From: Morella rubra
Lineage: Eukaryota; Streptophyta; Magnoliopsida; Fagales; Myricaceae
Reading direction: 5' to 3'
Assembly: GCA_003952965.2 (NCBI GenBank)
Contig: CM025852.1
Span: 6,909,808-6,973,807, forward strand
DNA length: 64,000 bases
Under the pieces are notes generated by a model. It did no database searches, was not told the origin of the DNA, and worked only from the letters and a program-made list of their open reading frames with translations. Position numbers and translations under genes: made by a program. Shown here piece after piece: positions 47,706 through 58,168 of this stretch (position 1 is its first letter; each line of letters opens with the position of its first letter).

Positions 47706-49395
47706 CTATAGTACTGTTCCTTTATTTTACCTTGGATTTTTGTTGCTTTATGTTATTTGTAACAGGAACTGGTTTATGGATAATCAGTGCTCTTAGAGTA
47801 GTGGGTCATAGTTCTGATAATTTGAGATGAATCGGACATATATGCTATATAGATATATGTCAGATATAGTGGGTTAAGTGAATATTGACACGCCTAGAAA
47901 ATAAAATTAGCTATACAAAAAATAAAAAGACAAAAAAGTAAAATAACCCATAATACTCGACCAATTTTTGGTTTTGAAATTACTACCCAATACACAAGAC
48001 GAAAAAGAAGTACATTATCTTAAAAAAAGTAACATTAGATGAGAAAACAAGAAACATATTTGTGTGTGCGCAACGTCCCGCGCCTAATGTTTTTGGATTT
48101 GGTCAAGCGCTTTGCCCATTGGTCTTATGAATCTTATACGATCGTCGTTGGCAATTGACAGAGGAAGAACCAGAACAAAGTACTAACAGATAGAAATTTG
48201 GGGGTCCAGTAAAAAAAAAAGTTCCTAATAGATCAAAACAATTACCTGTTGGCCCTGGTTCTTCCCCAGCTACCGGTCACAATCACATGGTATTAGGGGC
48301 TTCAATAACCTTTCTTTTCCTTTCTTATCTTATGCTCATCATTTTATGTAACAACCCTCAAAATTAATTATTTTTAAAATGTAATTTTAAGTTAATTAAA
48401 AAATTTGTTTGTAGGTTTATGAAATATAGCCTAAATTTCATTTTTGAATTACTATTTCATAACCTTAGATAATTATATTGCCTGAAGTCTATCTTACTAG
48501 AGCATCCTTTTATCTAATGCTCTATTTCTTATTTCATACCTTTTATGTGATTAAATGAATTTTTCTAATTTTTTACATGCTTATAATTTTTGTCATAAGC
48601 TATGTACCGAATTTATATGTTCATCTTTTTCAATATAGATTTTATGTTCTTTCGCTTATTAAAATGTTTTAATCATCTCATATAATATTCATGAAAACTT
48701 GGGGGTTAATTGCTAAAAGAATAAAATAAAATAAAAGAAAAAAAAAAAAAAAGAAAGGGAGACCAAGATTAATGGACCTAGGCTTGGCCGACCTTGGGTT
48801 CCATTAAGGGGTCGGTAATCCACTTCTTTTTGGGCTCCTTAACCAATTGGGCTCTTTGGGTCTTGAGAGTTGTGGACTTGGGCTCAAAATTTCAGTACAA
48901 AAGTTAATAAGGGTAGCCTTGGCCACTTTAGAGGTTTTAAACTAGATTAGTAATAATAATCATCTTAGGGTAATAGGCTTTCGACATGTGCAAAATCTGA
49001 CAATTGATGCTACCTTTTTTTGCCTACTCATCAAACTTGCTTGTCTTAGTTAACTTTAGTAGTAATCATTCAAATCCTAATTCAACTAGCTTTAACATTC
49101 GATTAACCATTATTTCGGTGATGGACACCAACTTTGCTGAGGAATTAGTTCAAATCAAAACCATCATTTGTTTTTTGTTGTTTTTCTACTCAATTGCTAA
49201 CCAAATAAATTTCTGAAGAAGCTCATAAAAGTTGAACAAATTTTGTGGTAGCTCTCTGGAAATGGTTTATAATATCCTTAATGATGGTGCCGAATGCTGA
49301 TTTTTCTCGAAGAGACTAAAGTCATTATATTCGATAGCTGAGATCATAATGAGAGAATTGCTATATGTCAATATGTAAAAAATGTAAGGTAATAA
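47706..49395. repeat. Segmental duplication D2, copy 1 (contains R2)
   Basis: Aligns with 60714-62300: CTATAGTACTGTTCCTTTAT, GTAGTGGGTCATAGTTCT, CGGACATATATGCTATATAG, R2 blocks, GGCTTGGCCGACCTTGGGTT and the 31-codon ORF. It is cut off at about 49395 by a Copia fragment. Confidence 0.85.
49121..49216 (+). CDS. 31-codon ORF, copy 2
   Basis: Reads MDTNFAEELVQIKTI then ICFLLFFYSIANQINF and stops. Same length and position in the repeat as the copies at 37932 and 50845. Coding status unproven. Confidence 0.3.
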   Translation: MDTNFAEELVQIKTIICFLLFFYSIANQINF

Positions 49396-49875
49396 GTATG
49401 AGCGGTATCAATTCAAAAGTTAAATCACCACCAGCTCATGACTATCAACGAGATCTTCAACCCAAGTCTTTAGCCTATAAAATAGTCAATCAGCAGATCT
49501 CTAGCGTTTGTTAACGACAGTACAGATTTTCATCCTAATATCTCGGGTCTATTTGTTTGCTATTGATTATAGACGCTCTTGTCCTCCTTTAGTCTTTCTT
49601 TCCTTGTATATCATCTAATTATAAAATACAACAGTACAACCACCATTGCAAGTGTGGTGAGATTTCTCCATCTATCGTTTCACATTTTTCTTCTTGGTAT
49701 CAGAGCATAATCCTTATTTCCTCAACATGTCTTCCGCTTCTCTGAATGTTGGCAACTTTGTCACCCTTCGGTTGAAACCAGAAAACTATCCCCTTTGGCG
49801 AGAGCAAGTCCTTGCACTTGTTGAAAGTCAAGAACTTGTAGGCTACCTCACTGGCGAAACCCCATCTCCAGAGCA
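49396..49875 (+). mobile_element. Copia LTR retrotransposon fossil fragment (LTR 3' part and start of gag)
   Basis: A TATAAAAT box lies near 49472, the primer-binding site TGGTATCAGAGC at about 49697, and a gag start (MSSASLNVGNFVTLRLKPE, then NYPLWREQV) follows. The fragment ends abruptly after about 48 gag codons, at AGAGCATCC, which is also a sequence within R2. It is a small, truncated, non-functional piece lying exactly between two duplicated segments. Confidence 0.8.
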
Positions 49876-50335
49876 TCCTTTTATCTAATGCTCTATTTCT
49901 TATTTCATACCTTTTTATGTGATTAAATGAATTTTTCTAATTTGTTACATGCTTATAAGTTTTGTCATAATTATGTACTGAATTTATATGTACATCTTTT
50001 TCAATATAGATGTTCTTTCGCTTATTAAAATGTTTTAATCATCTTCTTAAATATTCATGAAAACTTGGGAGTTAATTGCTAAAAGAATAAAATAAAAAGG
50101 GAGACCAAGATTTATGGACCTAGGCTTGGCCGACCTTGGGTTGCATTAAGGGGTCGTTAATCCACTTCTTTTTGGGCTCCTTAGCTAATCGGGCTATTTG
50201 GGTCTTCAGAGTTGTGGGCTTGGATGAAGTGAATTTGTACTTCGCTTGGACTCAAAATTTCAGCCTAAAAGTCAATAAAAGTAGCCTCGGCCACTTTAGA
50301 GGTTTTAAACTAGATTAGTAATAATAATGATCTCA

Positions 50336-50714
50336 GGATATGTTCAGTTCGTAAAAAATTATAAGAGTTTTAAAATTTTAATAAAATTGTGAATATTTAT
50401 GTAAATTAGAGTTTTATAGATTTTTGTGTAAAAGTTGGTGAAAAGTTTTAAAAAATATTTAATTTTTGTTGGAGTTTGTAAAAAAGTGTAGAGAGAGATT
50501 TGATGTAATTGTTTAATAAAAAAGTATTAGAGTAGGTGAAAAAGTATGAAGAGATAATATTTTTTATAATTTTTTTTTGAAAAGGTATTAGAGTTTGTAT
50601 GAAAAGTTGTTGAAGATTATATAAAATATTATAGGATTTTTTAAGATTTTAGATGTTCATTTTGTAAATTTTGTTGAAGCCTATTTTAGAATATTTTTGC
50701 AAACGAACATGCCC
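50336..50714. mobile_element. Tourist-like MITE with paralogous empty sites
   Basis: The ends GGATATGTTC and GAACATGCCC are inverted. The flanks are TCA (50333-50335) and TTA (50715-50717). The duplicated sequence without insert (ATCTTAGGGTAATAGGCTT) is present near 48963 and 61923, so this is an insertion at TTA, the left flank having mutated. Confidence 0.82.
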
Positions 50715-50844
50715 TTAGGGTAATAGGCTTTTCACATGTGCAAAATCTGACTAATAATGCCACCCTTTTTGCCTACTCATCTAACTTTAGTGGTAATCAT
50801 TCAAATCCTAATTCAACTAGCTTTAACCTTCGATCATTTCGGTG

Positions 50845-50940
50845 ATGGACGCCAACTTTGCCGAGGAATTAGTTCAAATCAAAACTATCGTTGGTTTTTT
50901 GTTGTTTTCCTACTCAATTGCTAACCAAATAATTTTCTAA
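50845..50940 (+). CDS. 31-codon ORF, copy 3
   Basis: Reads MDANFAEELVQIKTIVGFLL then FSYSIANQIIF and stops. See the copies at 37932 and 49121. Coding status unproven. Confidence 0.3.
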   Translation: MDANFAEELVQIKTIVGFLLFSYSIANQIIF

Positions 50941-51229
50941 AGAAGCTTAAAAGTTGAACAAATTTTGTGGTCGCACTTTGGAAATGTTGATCATATCCTT
51001 AATGATGATGCTAAATGCTGATTTTTCTCAAAGAGAATAAAATCATTATATTTGATGGCTGAGATCACAGGAAGGGAATTACTATATATCAATATGTAAC
51101 AAATGTAACGTAATAAGTAATACATTGGGTAGGTGAATTATAATAAAATTGGCTCAATATTTGAAACAAAATTAGTTTCTTTGTTGGACTAAATAAATAA
51201 TTATTAGAAATCTTAAATTAGCGTTAATG

Positions 51230-51385
51230 AATGTTCACGTTATCTCATCATTTTTCTGGATATACACACATCTTCATTATACTCTACCTGTATCATCCGC
51301 TTATTTTTGGGACCATTAATTCTAATTCTTTTGACAAATGGGAAAATGACAAATTTCAGACAGCCGTAGATGTGGGGAGGGGAAT
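51230..51385. repeat. Dispersed repeat R1, copy 4 (short), directly before copy C
   Basis: Shares ATGTTCACGTTATCTCATCA, TCTGGATATACACAC and TTTCAGACAGCCGTAGATGT with 29.4 kb and 19.5 kb, then stops at a sharp boundary. About 200 bases later comes the promoter of membrane-protein copy C. Confidence 0.75.
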
Positions 51386-51574
51386 TTCTTCAATGACCCT
51401 CTGCAAATCTCTTCCCCTTTTCCCCGATGATGACCGAAAAGGGAAAACGAGTTGAACATCTCCTCACTTCCCCCTTGTCCCCCCACCCAACGACGTGCAT
51501 TTGAAAAAGAGGGTGGGCATTAGTCGTTTTGCAAAAGGGCGCGAGGACTCCCCTCAATATTGACCCCGGTCTTC

Positions 51575-51633
51575 TTTCCTATATATATAATGGGGCCACG
51601 CCCTCCCAAGCATATAAAATATAAATTTTATCA
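51575..51633 (+). promoter_or_regulatory. Probable core promoter of membrane-protein copy C
   Basis: CCTATATATATAATGG near 51580 is a good TATA box about 50 bases before the ATG at 51634. Copy B has a TATATATA box at a similar distance from its ATG. Confidence 0.45.
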
Positions 51634-52117
51634 ATGGGCCGTTGTGTATTCGATCTGAGGTTTCTCGCTCTGCCACTCATCACCCTCATCCGTACAGCCT
51701 TAATATCTCAAGACAAGTTGGGTATTGAAATTCTTGGTCATCATCCCGTTCTTGCTATGTATCTTGCTCTTGTTGTACTGCTCTTCCTTTCCATCTCTAT
51801 CAAGCAATCTCTTATCATGGAATCAATTCGTTTGCAAGCAGGAGATTTCTCGGGTTTCATCACTGTTTCATTTTTTTTTATCAATTATTTGCCCTTCATC
51901 TCTCTTTTGGCTAGCATTTCCCGTGATCCTTACCATATCTTTTTGGGATACAATGATATGTGATCTGTTAAAGCATTTTATGTACAGGTTTCTTCACACC
52001 CTTCGAGATCTTCCTATTCTTATCATTCTATGCATCACCCAACATCAAGAAGAGCCAACACTATTATCTCCTCAAGTTGAAGTTGAACTTGTTGAAGTTA
52101 TATCTTCTAATACATAA
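51634..52117 (+). pseudogene. Small membrane-protein family, copy C (one frame change)
   Basis: Starts MGRCVFDLRFLALPLITLIR and aligns with copy B through IRTALISQD and SIRLQAGDFS. A one- or two-base length change in the T-run near 51870-51885 then moves the rest of the family sequence (SLFWLAFPVILTISFWDTMI, LRDLPILIILCITQHQEE, and the tail QVEVELVEVISSNT) into another frame, ending at 52117. It has TATA box, leader and full length, so it is a recently damaged copy, or a sequencing error in a homopolymer. Unknown function; probably an integral membrane protein with a cytosolic acidic tail. Confidence 0.7.
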
Positions 52118-52184
52118 AGAAGAATCTGAACGAACACGCGAGTCATTTTTGTAATGGTACAAATGTTATGAAGCTTGATCGTCT

Positions 52185-52211
52185 TCATATATATATATAT
52201 ATATATATATA
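52185..52211. repeat. (TA)n microsatellite
   Basis: About 13 TA units directly after copy C. Confidence 0.8.
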
Positions 52212-52356
52212 GAAAGGCAAGATTAGAAGCTGATTTCTTTTAGTTGTTAGGAAATGTTATGGATCTTAAATCTTCTTTTTTTTATTTATCTGGATGGTAT
52301 CTTGATGGGATAATGTGCTTTGTCAGTTTAACAAAAGCGAAGTTTCTATAATTTTA

Positions 52357-52711
52357 TCAATTTCAACATCTGCACTAATTTTGAATGTGTAAAAAAGTGA
52401 AAACACAGTTGCATTAAAATTGAAATTGTTGAGTGAAGAAGGGTTGACCGCTTAAACCCTTTTTCGCCATCTCTTTCTTGGGCCAGAGGCCCGCACTTAA
52501 CAAATCCTAGGCCCAATCCCAACTAATATCCCAGTTAAATGCCACTAAGCCTACGGAGGCGGATAACCATCGAGTCATGGGATTAGACCCGAGTTGCGTC
52601 CCGGAACATCTCCCACCAACCAACTGTCCAACTCAGGCTCGCTCAGTCGCTCAAATTCCTAAGCTCAACTAGCCGAGTCCGAGCCATCGATCGAACAAAA
52701 GAAAACGCCGG
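52357..52711 (+). promoter_or_regulatory. Promoter region of the DXO1-like gene remnant
   Basis: Contains a telo-box (AAACCCT near 52456) and several site II-like motifs (TGGGCC, GGCCC, AGGCCC near 52480-52515), a combination common in plant housekeeping promoters bound by TCP factors. The first 300 bases are duplicated at 47406-47705. Confidence 0.6.
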
Positions 52712-52918
52712 TTGGATTTCTCAGAACAAGAAGTAGATGTCTTCGGAGAAGACCATCAAGACGACGATCGAGACCACCAGGCCCGACCAGATGGGGCCCA
52801 TTCGTCTTCACCGTCTTCATCCGCCGCCTCGTCACTGTCATCTTCGGCCTCTTCGTCCAACTGCGCGAGTCCAGCACGACGGGCTATTAGCTCAGTGGTA
52901 GAGCGCGTTTTCTATTGA
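52712..52918 (+). pseudogene. DXO1: DXO1-like first exon, start codon lost and interrupted by a tRNA fragment
   Basis: The frame reads (L)DFSEQEVDVFGEDHQDDD, then a serine-rich, acidic stretch, which resembles the plant-specific N-terminal extension of DXO1 as I remember it. The expected start ATG is TTG here (52712-52714). At 52881 the frame runs into a 27-base tRNA-Ile fragment and ends soon after at 52918. In plants DXO1 removes non-canonical NAD caps from RNA. Assignment rests on this block, the downstream exon at 53528 and its place after CBL1 and PPR. Confidence 0.6.
52881..52907 (+). other. Fragment of plastid-type tRNA-Ile (GAU) gene
   Basis: The 27 bases GGGCTATTAGCTCAGTGG plus TAGAGCGCG equal the acceptor strand and D-arm of plastid trnI-GAU, including the A-box. 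The anticodon arm, intron and rest are missing. It lies inside the DXO1-like exon, so it is either a tiny plastid-DNA insertion or filler captured during break repair. Confidence 0.75.
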
Positions 52919-53527
52919 AAAACCAATTGTGGATTTTCAGTCACAAAACCAAAATTCAGGACAAATTGGAGCGATAACTTGGTCTGAAGTGATGAATTAA
53001 GTTTTTTTTTTTTCTTTTTATGTTATTGGTCCATTACCTTTTAAAGATTTGTGTTATTATTAGGTTGAGTTATCTAGAAAATGGAGGTAGGTCACACAAA
53101 AATTTAAGCTGGTTTCCGACAATGTTTGAAGTACATAACATGGTGTTGCTTTATATGTGTTATGCAAAATGCCTGAAAAACTGTGAAAGAGGAAAACAGT
53201 GCTGTTCATTCTTGAATCTGGAAAAGGTGAGCAATTATGACTGACGAAATAAAATAATACCATTGGAGAATTGGCTTCTGCGGTGTGATACATGGCTGGA
53301 TGTGTTGGCAACTAACTTGATCCTACTGAAGCCTATGATATATGTTAATTTTGGTTTCTTCCAGTTAAATAGTGCTCCTCTGTTTTATTTTTTTGTTTTT
53401 TCCCTTCTTCCTCTTGAAGCATTTTGTGTGGGCTAGGCCCCACTGCTTTCGCTCCTCTCTCTCTTTCTCTCTCAAAATATAGTGATTTATTTTTCTCATG
53501 CAAACTCATCAAAATCCCTTGTGGCAG

Positions 53528-53768
53528 TATTGCCTGCTATACGCAATACTAACAACCAGGGTAGAGGAAATTTGGGCCGTGGCCGTTGGCAAAATGACAG
53601 AGGAGAGGAGCAGGCCTCCTTCCTCAACCTGGACCTTATCCTCAGAGACAGAACTACGGTTATGGATCAAAGTTTATGAATGGTCGTCATGACGAACGTT
53701 TTGTTTCTGAACTGAGGCTTACAAAGAGCGAAGAAACATTATCAAGAAAATGTATTGCTTTTCAGGAG
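53528..53768 (+). pseudogene. DXO1: DXO1-like second exon with a 2-base frameshift
   Basis: Bounded by an acceptor (TTGTGGCAG) and a donor (GAG then GTAGGA). The first part reads [18 protein letters not shown], an RG-rich block. The second part, in another frame, reads [19 protein letters not shown], then [20 protein letters not shown] and IAFQE, which matches the entry into the DXO catalytic domain. The frame switch is explained by an extra AG in GGAGAGGAG near 53602. No later exon with the catalytic motifs is recognisable up to 64 kb. With the lost start codon this indicates a dead 5' remnant; the working gene, if any, is elsewhere. Confidence 0.68.
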
Positions 53769-54907
53769 GTAGGAAAGCTTTCTTAATTCTGTTCCTTTCA
53801 ACTTTTCTTTCTGTAGTTTCCTGTAGCAATTTTTAAGGTTTGATTTACGAGTGGCATAAAAGGATGTTTTCACTCAATATGGGTACTCTTTTTTTTTTTT
53901 TTCCTAGGTACTCAATAAGCATAAAGTGCTTTTATTCAGGTTATTCACTAAATATATTTTCTTTGTTTTATTTGGGGGTGTAATCATCAATTCTATCCCC
54001 ATTATTTTGATGACAAATCAAAGCCCATCCCCTAAATCACGGGAAAAAAGAAAATTTTGTATAGATGTAAAAGCGACTTTTTGTGGCTCACAATGTTGCA
54101 GCCTTGGCTTCGGCCACTTGCTTTCTTGGCGAAGTTACCGGTTCCCCCCTCTTTCCTTCTCCAAAGGAGACTTTGGAGAGCTTGTTACCATCCTGAGTTT
54201 CCCTGTTTTGTTTTTGTTTTCTTTCTTGCTTTGTTTTATCTTGTTTTTTTGTTTCCTTGTCTTTCTTTGATTTGTTTGTAGCTCCGTTTTTTAAATATAT
54301 AATATGTCGATCTTTGAACAAAGAAAAAGGCGACTTTTTGTCGAGAATCTTTAGGGCATGTAGGATGATAAGTGGAATTTTTGTCGAGAATTTTTTTCGA
54401 CGCAAGCTTTTCAAAATTCAAAGTGGAGATCGAAATGGCTATAAAGTGTATGTCAGTACAATGTCAGATACAATAGGTGTCCGTGTCACTGCCTGCAAGT
54501 TTGCTATATAAGCTATACTATATGAGGTTTATATTTCAGTTTTTTGCTTTTTCTTCGATTCTCTATCTCTCCTTCTATCCCAGTGTGTAGTATTTCTTCC
54601 AGAAAAAATCATAATCATAAGAATTTGCGAAATTATTTCTACTAGGCAGGCAGTTTCTTGCATTCTTGCGGCATCTGTTTTGAATTTACTTTTAGTTACA
54701 TGTAATGGGTAAGAAATAAGCCGCCTATTGCGCCTTGGGCTGTATCTACGTGGCCTTGTTACCCAATGAAGTCTTCCATTTTTTTCAAAAAAAGGGCTGT
54801 GGGCTGGGCTTGGGGCGGACTTCAATCTTCGGCCGGGACAAGGGGGCAGGCCTGGGCTCATAGAGGGCAAAACGTAAATAAACAAAAAAAAAATCCTTGT
54901 GTGGCAG
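53769..54907. other. Sequence after the DXO1-like exons, nothing recognised
   Basis: Searched for the remaining DXO catalytic exons and found none. Open frames at 53926-54270 and 54529-54885 (minus) lack family signatures. A palindromic GTCGAGAAT/GACGCAAG area at 54335-54410 is not assigned. Confidence 0.4.
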
Positions 54908-56293
54908 AACTAACATTAGTTTAGAGGGTGTTCGATTAGGGAGTTTTTTGAGAATTTTTTATGTTTTGAGAATTTTTAGGTGATGTTAACTTTATTGGTA
55001 TGCGTGTTTTAGTTATTTTTATGTATTGTTAAGAATGATGTTTGGTTGTAGAATATTTTGTATTCTGAGAATTCAAAATAATCCTGAGGATTTTTGTATA
55101 CCGAACGTGCTCTTAGATTTTGTTCTTAATCTCTATTTGTGGCTTTTGTTAAAGGATTGCATGTATGGCCGAATCTGAGTCATTTATAACCATATATGAG
55201 CTTGTTAGTCTGAGTCTTGCGTTAGTGCTTTTCCCTGCGTTTGATTTCGTAATCTTTTCACATTCTGTTACTTTTTTGAGTAGAGATAGTTGATGTATTT
55301 TTAAGTGTCAAAATGCATGCCAAAATATGTTACAAAAGGGAGCCTTATGGCTCATGGTTTGGACTTGGACTACAAGAAACACATGCATGACCTATATCTC
55401 TTATTTCTTTTGAGTTGGTTGTGATGTCAATGGACAAATCTTCAATTTTATTTACTGATTTAAGTAAAGAGTAGATGTCTGGAACTTTTGTGATCTTGCA
55501 TTGTGAAGGAGGCATGTTGTATGTTAAAGAAATGGTTCCATTTAGACCTGTTGTGCACGGGTAGAAATGCATCTTGTCTTCTATGAGTATGTTAGTTTTT
55601 CCTCTTGATTTGGATGATTATATACTCTTTGGAGAATGATTTTTACGTGAAAATCACTGACATGCATGGCTAATTCAAATCTGAAAATATTGGTAACATA
55701 GCATCAAAATTCAATGAAAGAAATAGGCCTAGGATCTCAATAGGGACACGCAAATAAAAGGGAAAATGATGAGCCTTTTAGCCCCTGTTTTTAATCATGG
55801 TTATGACCTGTTTAAGGGCCTGATTTGGGAGGCCCAATGAGATGATATAATGTCCACATCAGATCTGGAAAATTCTTGCAAACCAGTAGCGTAATTAGCT
55901 AAATAAATTCCCCATAACTTGAATTAATTAAAGTGTCAATGGACTAGTAAATGACCGATTGTTTTTGGGCCTCAAAGGAGAGTTGATGACTCTGGTTAGG
56001 GTGTTAAATAAACTTGACTTAGTGGTAATTAAATTACTAAGCACCTTTGGCTAAGAGTTTGATTAAATGAAGATGATTAGCAAAATACTAAAACATTGGG
56101 GTTAAAGGTAGAAACGTGGCTTGCAAGAAAATGGATCAAGGGGAGGAGCCTTGGGCTGGAAATTTTTCATATTTAAAGGCTACTCTATAGACCTAAATGG
56201 GCTTCAGTAATTAAGGCCTAAAAGACTAATAAGATGGGATTAACAAACCCTTATAAAGGGGCTAGAGAAAAATACCCAATTTACTTGGACCAA
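54908..56293. repeat. Segmental duplication D1, copy 2, with a MITE near its left end
   Basis: Matches 45684-46843 throughout, after allowing for the MITE at 54924-55112. It ends near TTTACTTGGACCAA, where the first copy also ends. Confidence 0.85.
54924..55112. mobile_element. Tourist-like MITE with a paralogous empty site
   Basis: The ends GAGGGTGTTCG and CGAACGTGCTC are inverted, with TTA on both sides (54921-54923, 55113-55115). The D1 copy at 45690 lacks the insert (ACATGAGTCTAGATTCTGT). Confidence 0.78.
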
Positions 56294-56744
56294 ATCATCA
56301 CTAATCCAAAAAGCATCACGTCACGTGTCTAAAAAATTACTTGGTTCTAATCACGTCATTAGAAGCGCACTACAGGGCCCTACGCTTTTAGAAGACCTAC
56401 TGTCTCGACTAAATTGTATTAGGTTTCCCTACTGGCGGTGCAAAAATTTCGTCAAGGTTTGACATCTACTGGGACCTACCATCTCACCTCTGTAATGTTT
56501 GGTAAGTAAAATTTTTTAGAATTTTGAGTTTTTAGGAAAAAATTTTAAGAGTTTGATTTTTAATGAGATTGTAAAAAATTGGTAAAAAAATTTAAGAATG
56601 TTTGATAGTAGAAAACAGGCGAAGTCATGATGGAATGACTCTTTTATCATAAATTAAAAATATAAAGATCAAAATTTGAAAAAGTGAAATCTAATGATTA
56701 AAAAATAAAAAGCGGTAAAACTTACATGGCCTCCCTGGTTAGAG
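56294..56744. other. Intergenic sequence between D1 and D3
   Basis: Contains a short match to 18618-18680 and an AT-rich stretch (56493-56640) resembling one half of the Tourist-like MITEs. No gene. Confidence 0.45.
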
Positions 56745-57254
56745 AGGATCATACTCAACCGGTCGATTCTTCTAAACTCCCCCCCCCCCCCCCCCCCCCA
56801 CAAGAGATAAAAGGTGGTCTCTTGGACAGTGAATGGGACCAGGTCCAGAAGCAACGTGGGCTGTCACATCATCAACTCCAAAGCTGCCCTCATGGACGGG
56901 AACGCCCAAAAAATGTTCATATAAGGAAGGGACCCGAAGAGGTAAAGGAGGATTCCTTGAAATTCCTAGAGGAAAAAAAAAAAAAAGAGACTAACTTAAA
57001 CGTCGGAGCCCGACTCTACAGGGAAAGCTCTCTATTCACAGTTCATCTTCTTTTTGCAAGTATCAGGCCTTGATATAGCCCTGTATAGCCTGTGGGGGGA
57101 TTGATCAGCCCACCCTATCAGTTGTGTGGGTGGGCTGAATTTTTCTAGCTGCATGAACTAGCATGGGAAGAAAAAGACAATTTGGTCATAATTCATATTG
57201 GCCCGCAAACTTCAGTCAAAACAATTTAGGTTTGGTAATTTATTTTAGAAAATT
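56745..57254. repeat. Segmental duplication D3, copy 1, with a 20-base C tract
   Basis: Repeated at 58620-59090. Shared blocks include CGATTCTTCTAAACTCCCC, GGTGGTCTCTTGGACAGTGA, CATGGACGGGAACGCCC and GCATGAACTAGCATGGGAAG. A poly-C run lies at about 56780-56799. Confidence 0.85.
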
Positions 57255-58168
57255 TAAAAAATATTACCTAATTTTTTTTAAGAATTTTAGAAATATATAA
57301 TAGTGTTATTTGTAGGGTTGTTCAAATTCGGTAGCTGTACTGGTTATGGCAATAATCTCTACCGCCACCGGATGAGCTAATTTTCAAATATTGGTCACTG
57401 CTACCATTATTGTTAAATGCGGTAACCGGCTTTTAGTGGTGGCGATTTTAGCAATAGCGGTTCCTGGCATTTATATTGAGCCTTTTACATACTTGGCTCA
57501 ATTGTTTTTTCTTTTTTTTTTTTTGGTCCATTGAGCCCATATCAATAAAATCTAAACTAATGATCTCCAAAATTAATAAAATTAGAGAACATATTAAAAG
57601 ATAGCATGATAAATCTAAAGCAATAAAATCCATAATCAATAAAATTAGAGAACATCTTAAAAGATCAACATTTATTTGCTATCAACATTAATATTTATTT
57701 GAATATTAATAGAGTCAAATATTGTATGTAACTACCCAATTGTCAAATCTCTAGTCATTAAAAAGCACCAACAGGTTAAAATTTAATTAATTTCTAGATT
57801 TCATTAAAATAGTTTATAATCCTTCCAAATAGATTGTTTTATGGTTGTAGAGTGTTCCTTAAGCATTAAAACTACTTTAAGTAAGATTTGATAAAATGAA
57901 AGGACAGGGATTTATATTTACTTAGCTTACGTGTTAAAGAAATAAAACTCATGGCTATTATTTATGCTGTTCAAACCTAGTAGCGGTACCGATTATAATC
58001 TCCATTAACTTACTCTTGTTTCCAGTTGACTTTGTATACCATAATCGCCACCGTTACCAGATGTGCTGGTTTCCAAATATTGACCAACGCTACCACTATC
58101 GTTAAGTGCGGAAACTGAGTTTTTGATATTGATGGCAGGAGAACCAGAAAATTTCGGTTCCCCTTTAT
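57255..58168. mobile_element. ~0.9-kb insertion within duplicated sequence, hAT-like by its ends
   Basis: In the second copy the sequence runs directly from GGTAATTTAGGTTT to AGCCCTAGGTGTTTG (about 59083-59103). Here these are separated by about 900 bases that include TAGGGTTGTTCAAATTCGG (57313) and end near ATAGCCCTA. The short inverted TAGGG/CCCTA ends recall hAT elements, but no 8-bp target duplication is clear. Inside are repeated GCGGTAACCGG and GGTACCG-like motifs. A deletion in the other copy is an alternative. Confidence 0.45.

Larger units (their letters stand above)
49876..51229. repeat. Segmental duplication D2, copy 2 (starts in mid R2)
   Basis: Begins at the R2 block CATCCTTTTATCTAATGCTC (compare 48502) and repeats the rest of copy 1, including the 31-codon ORF. 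It carries a MITE at 50336-50714 not present in the other copies. Confidence 0.85.

Noticed and set aside
52881-52953. Complete nuclear tRNA gene
   Set aside because: Only the acceptor strand and D-arm match a tRNA; the anticodon arm and T-arm are absent downstream.
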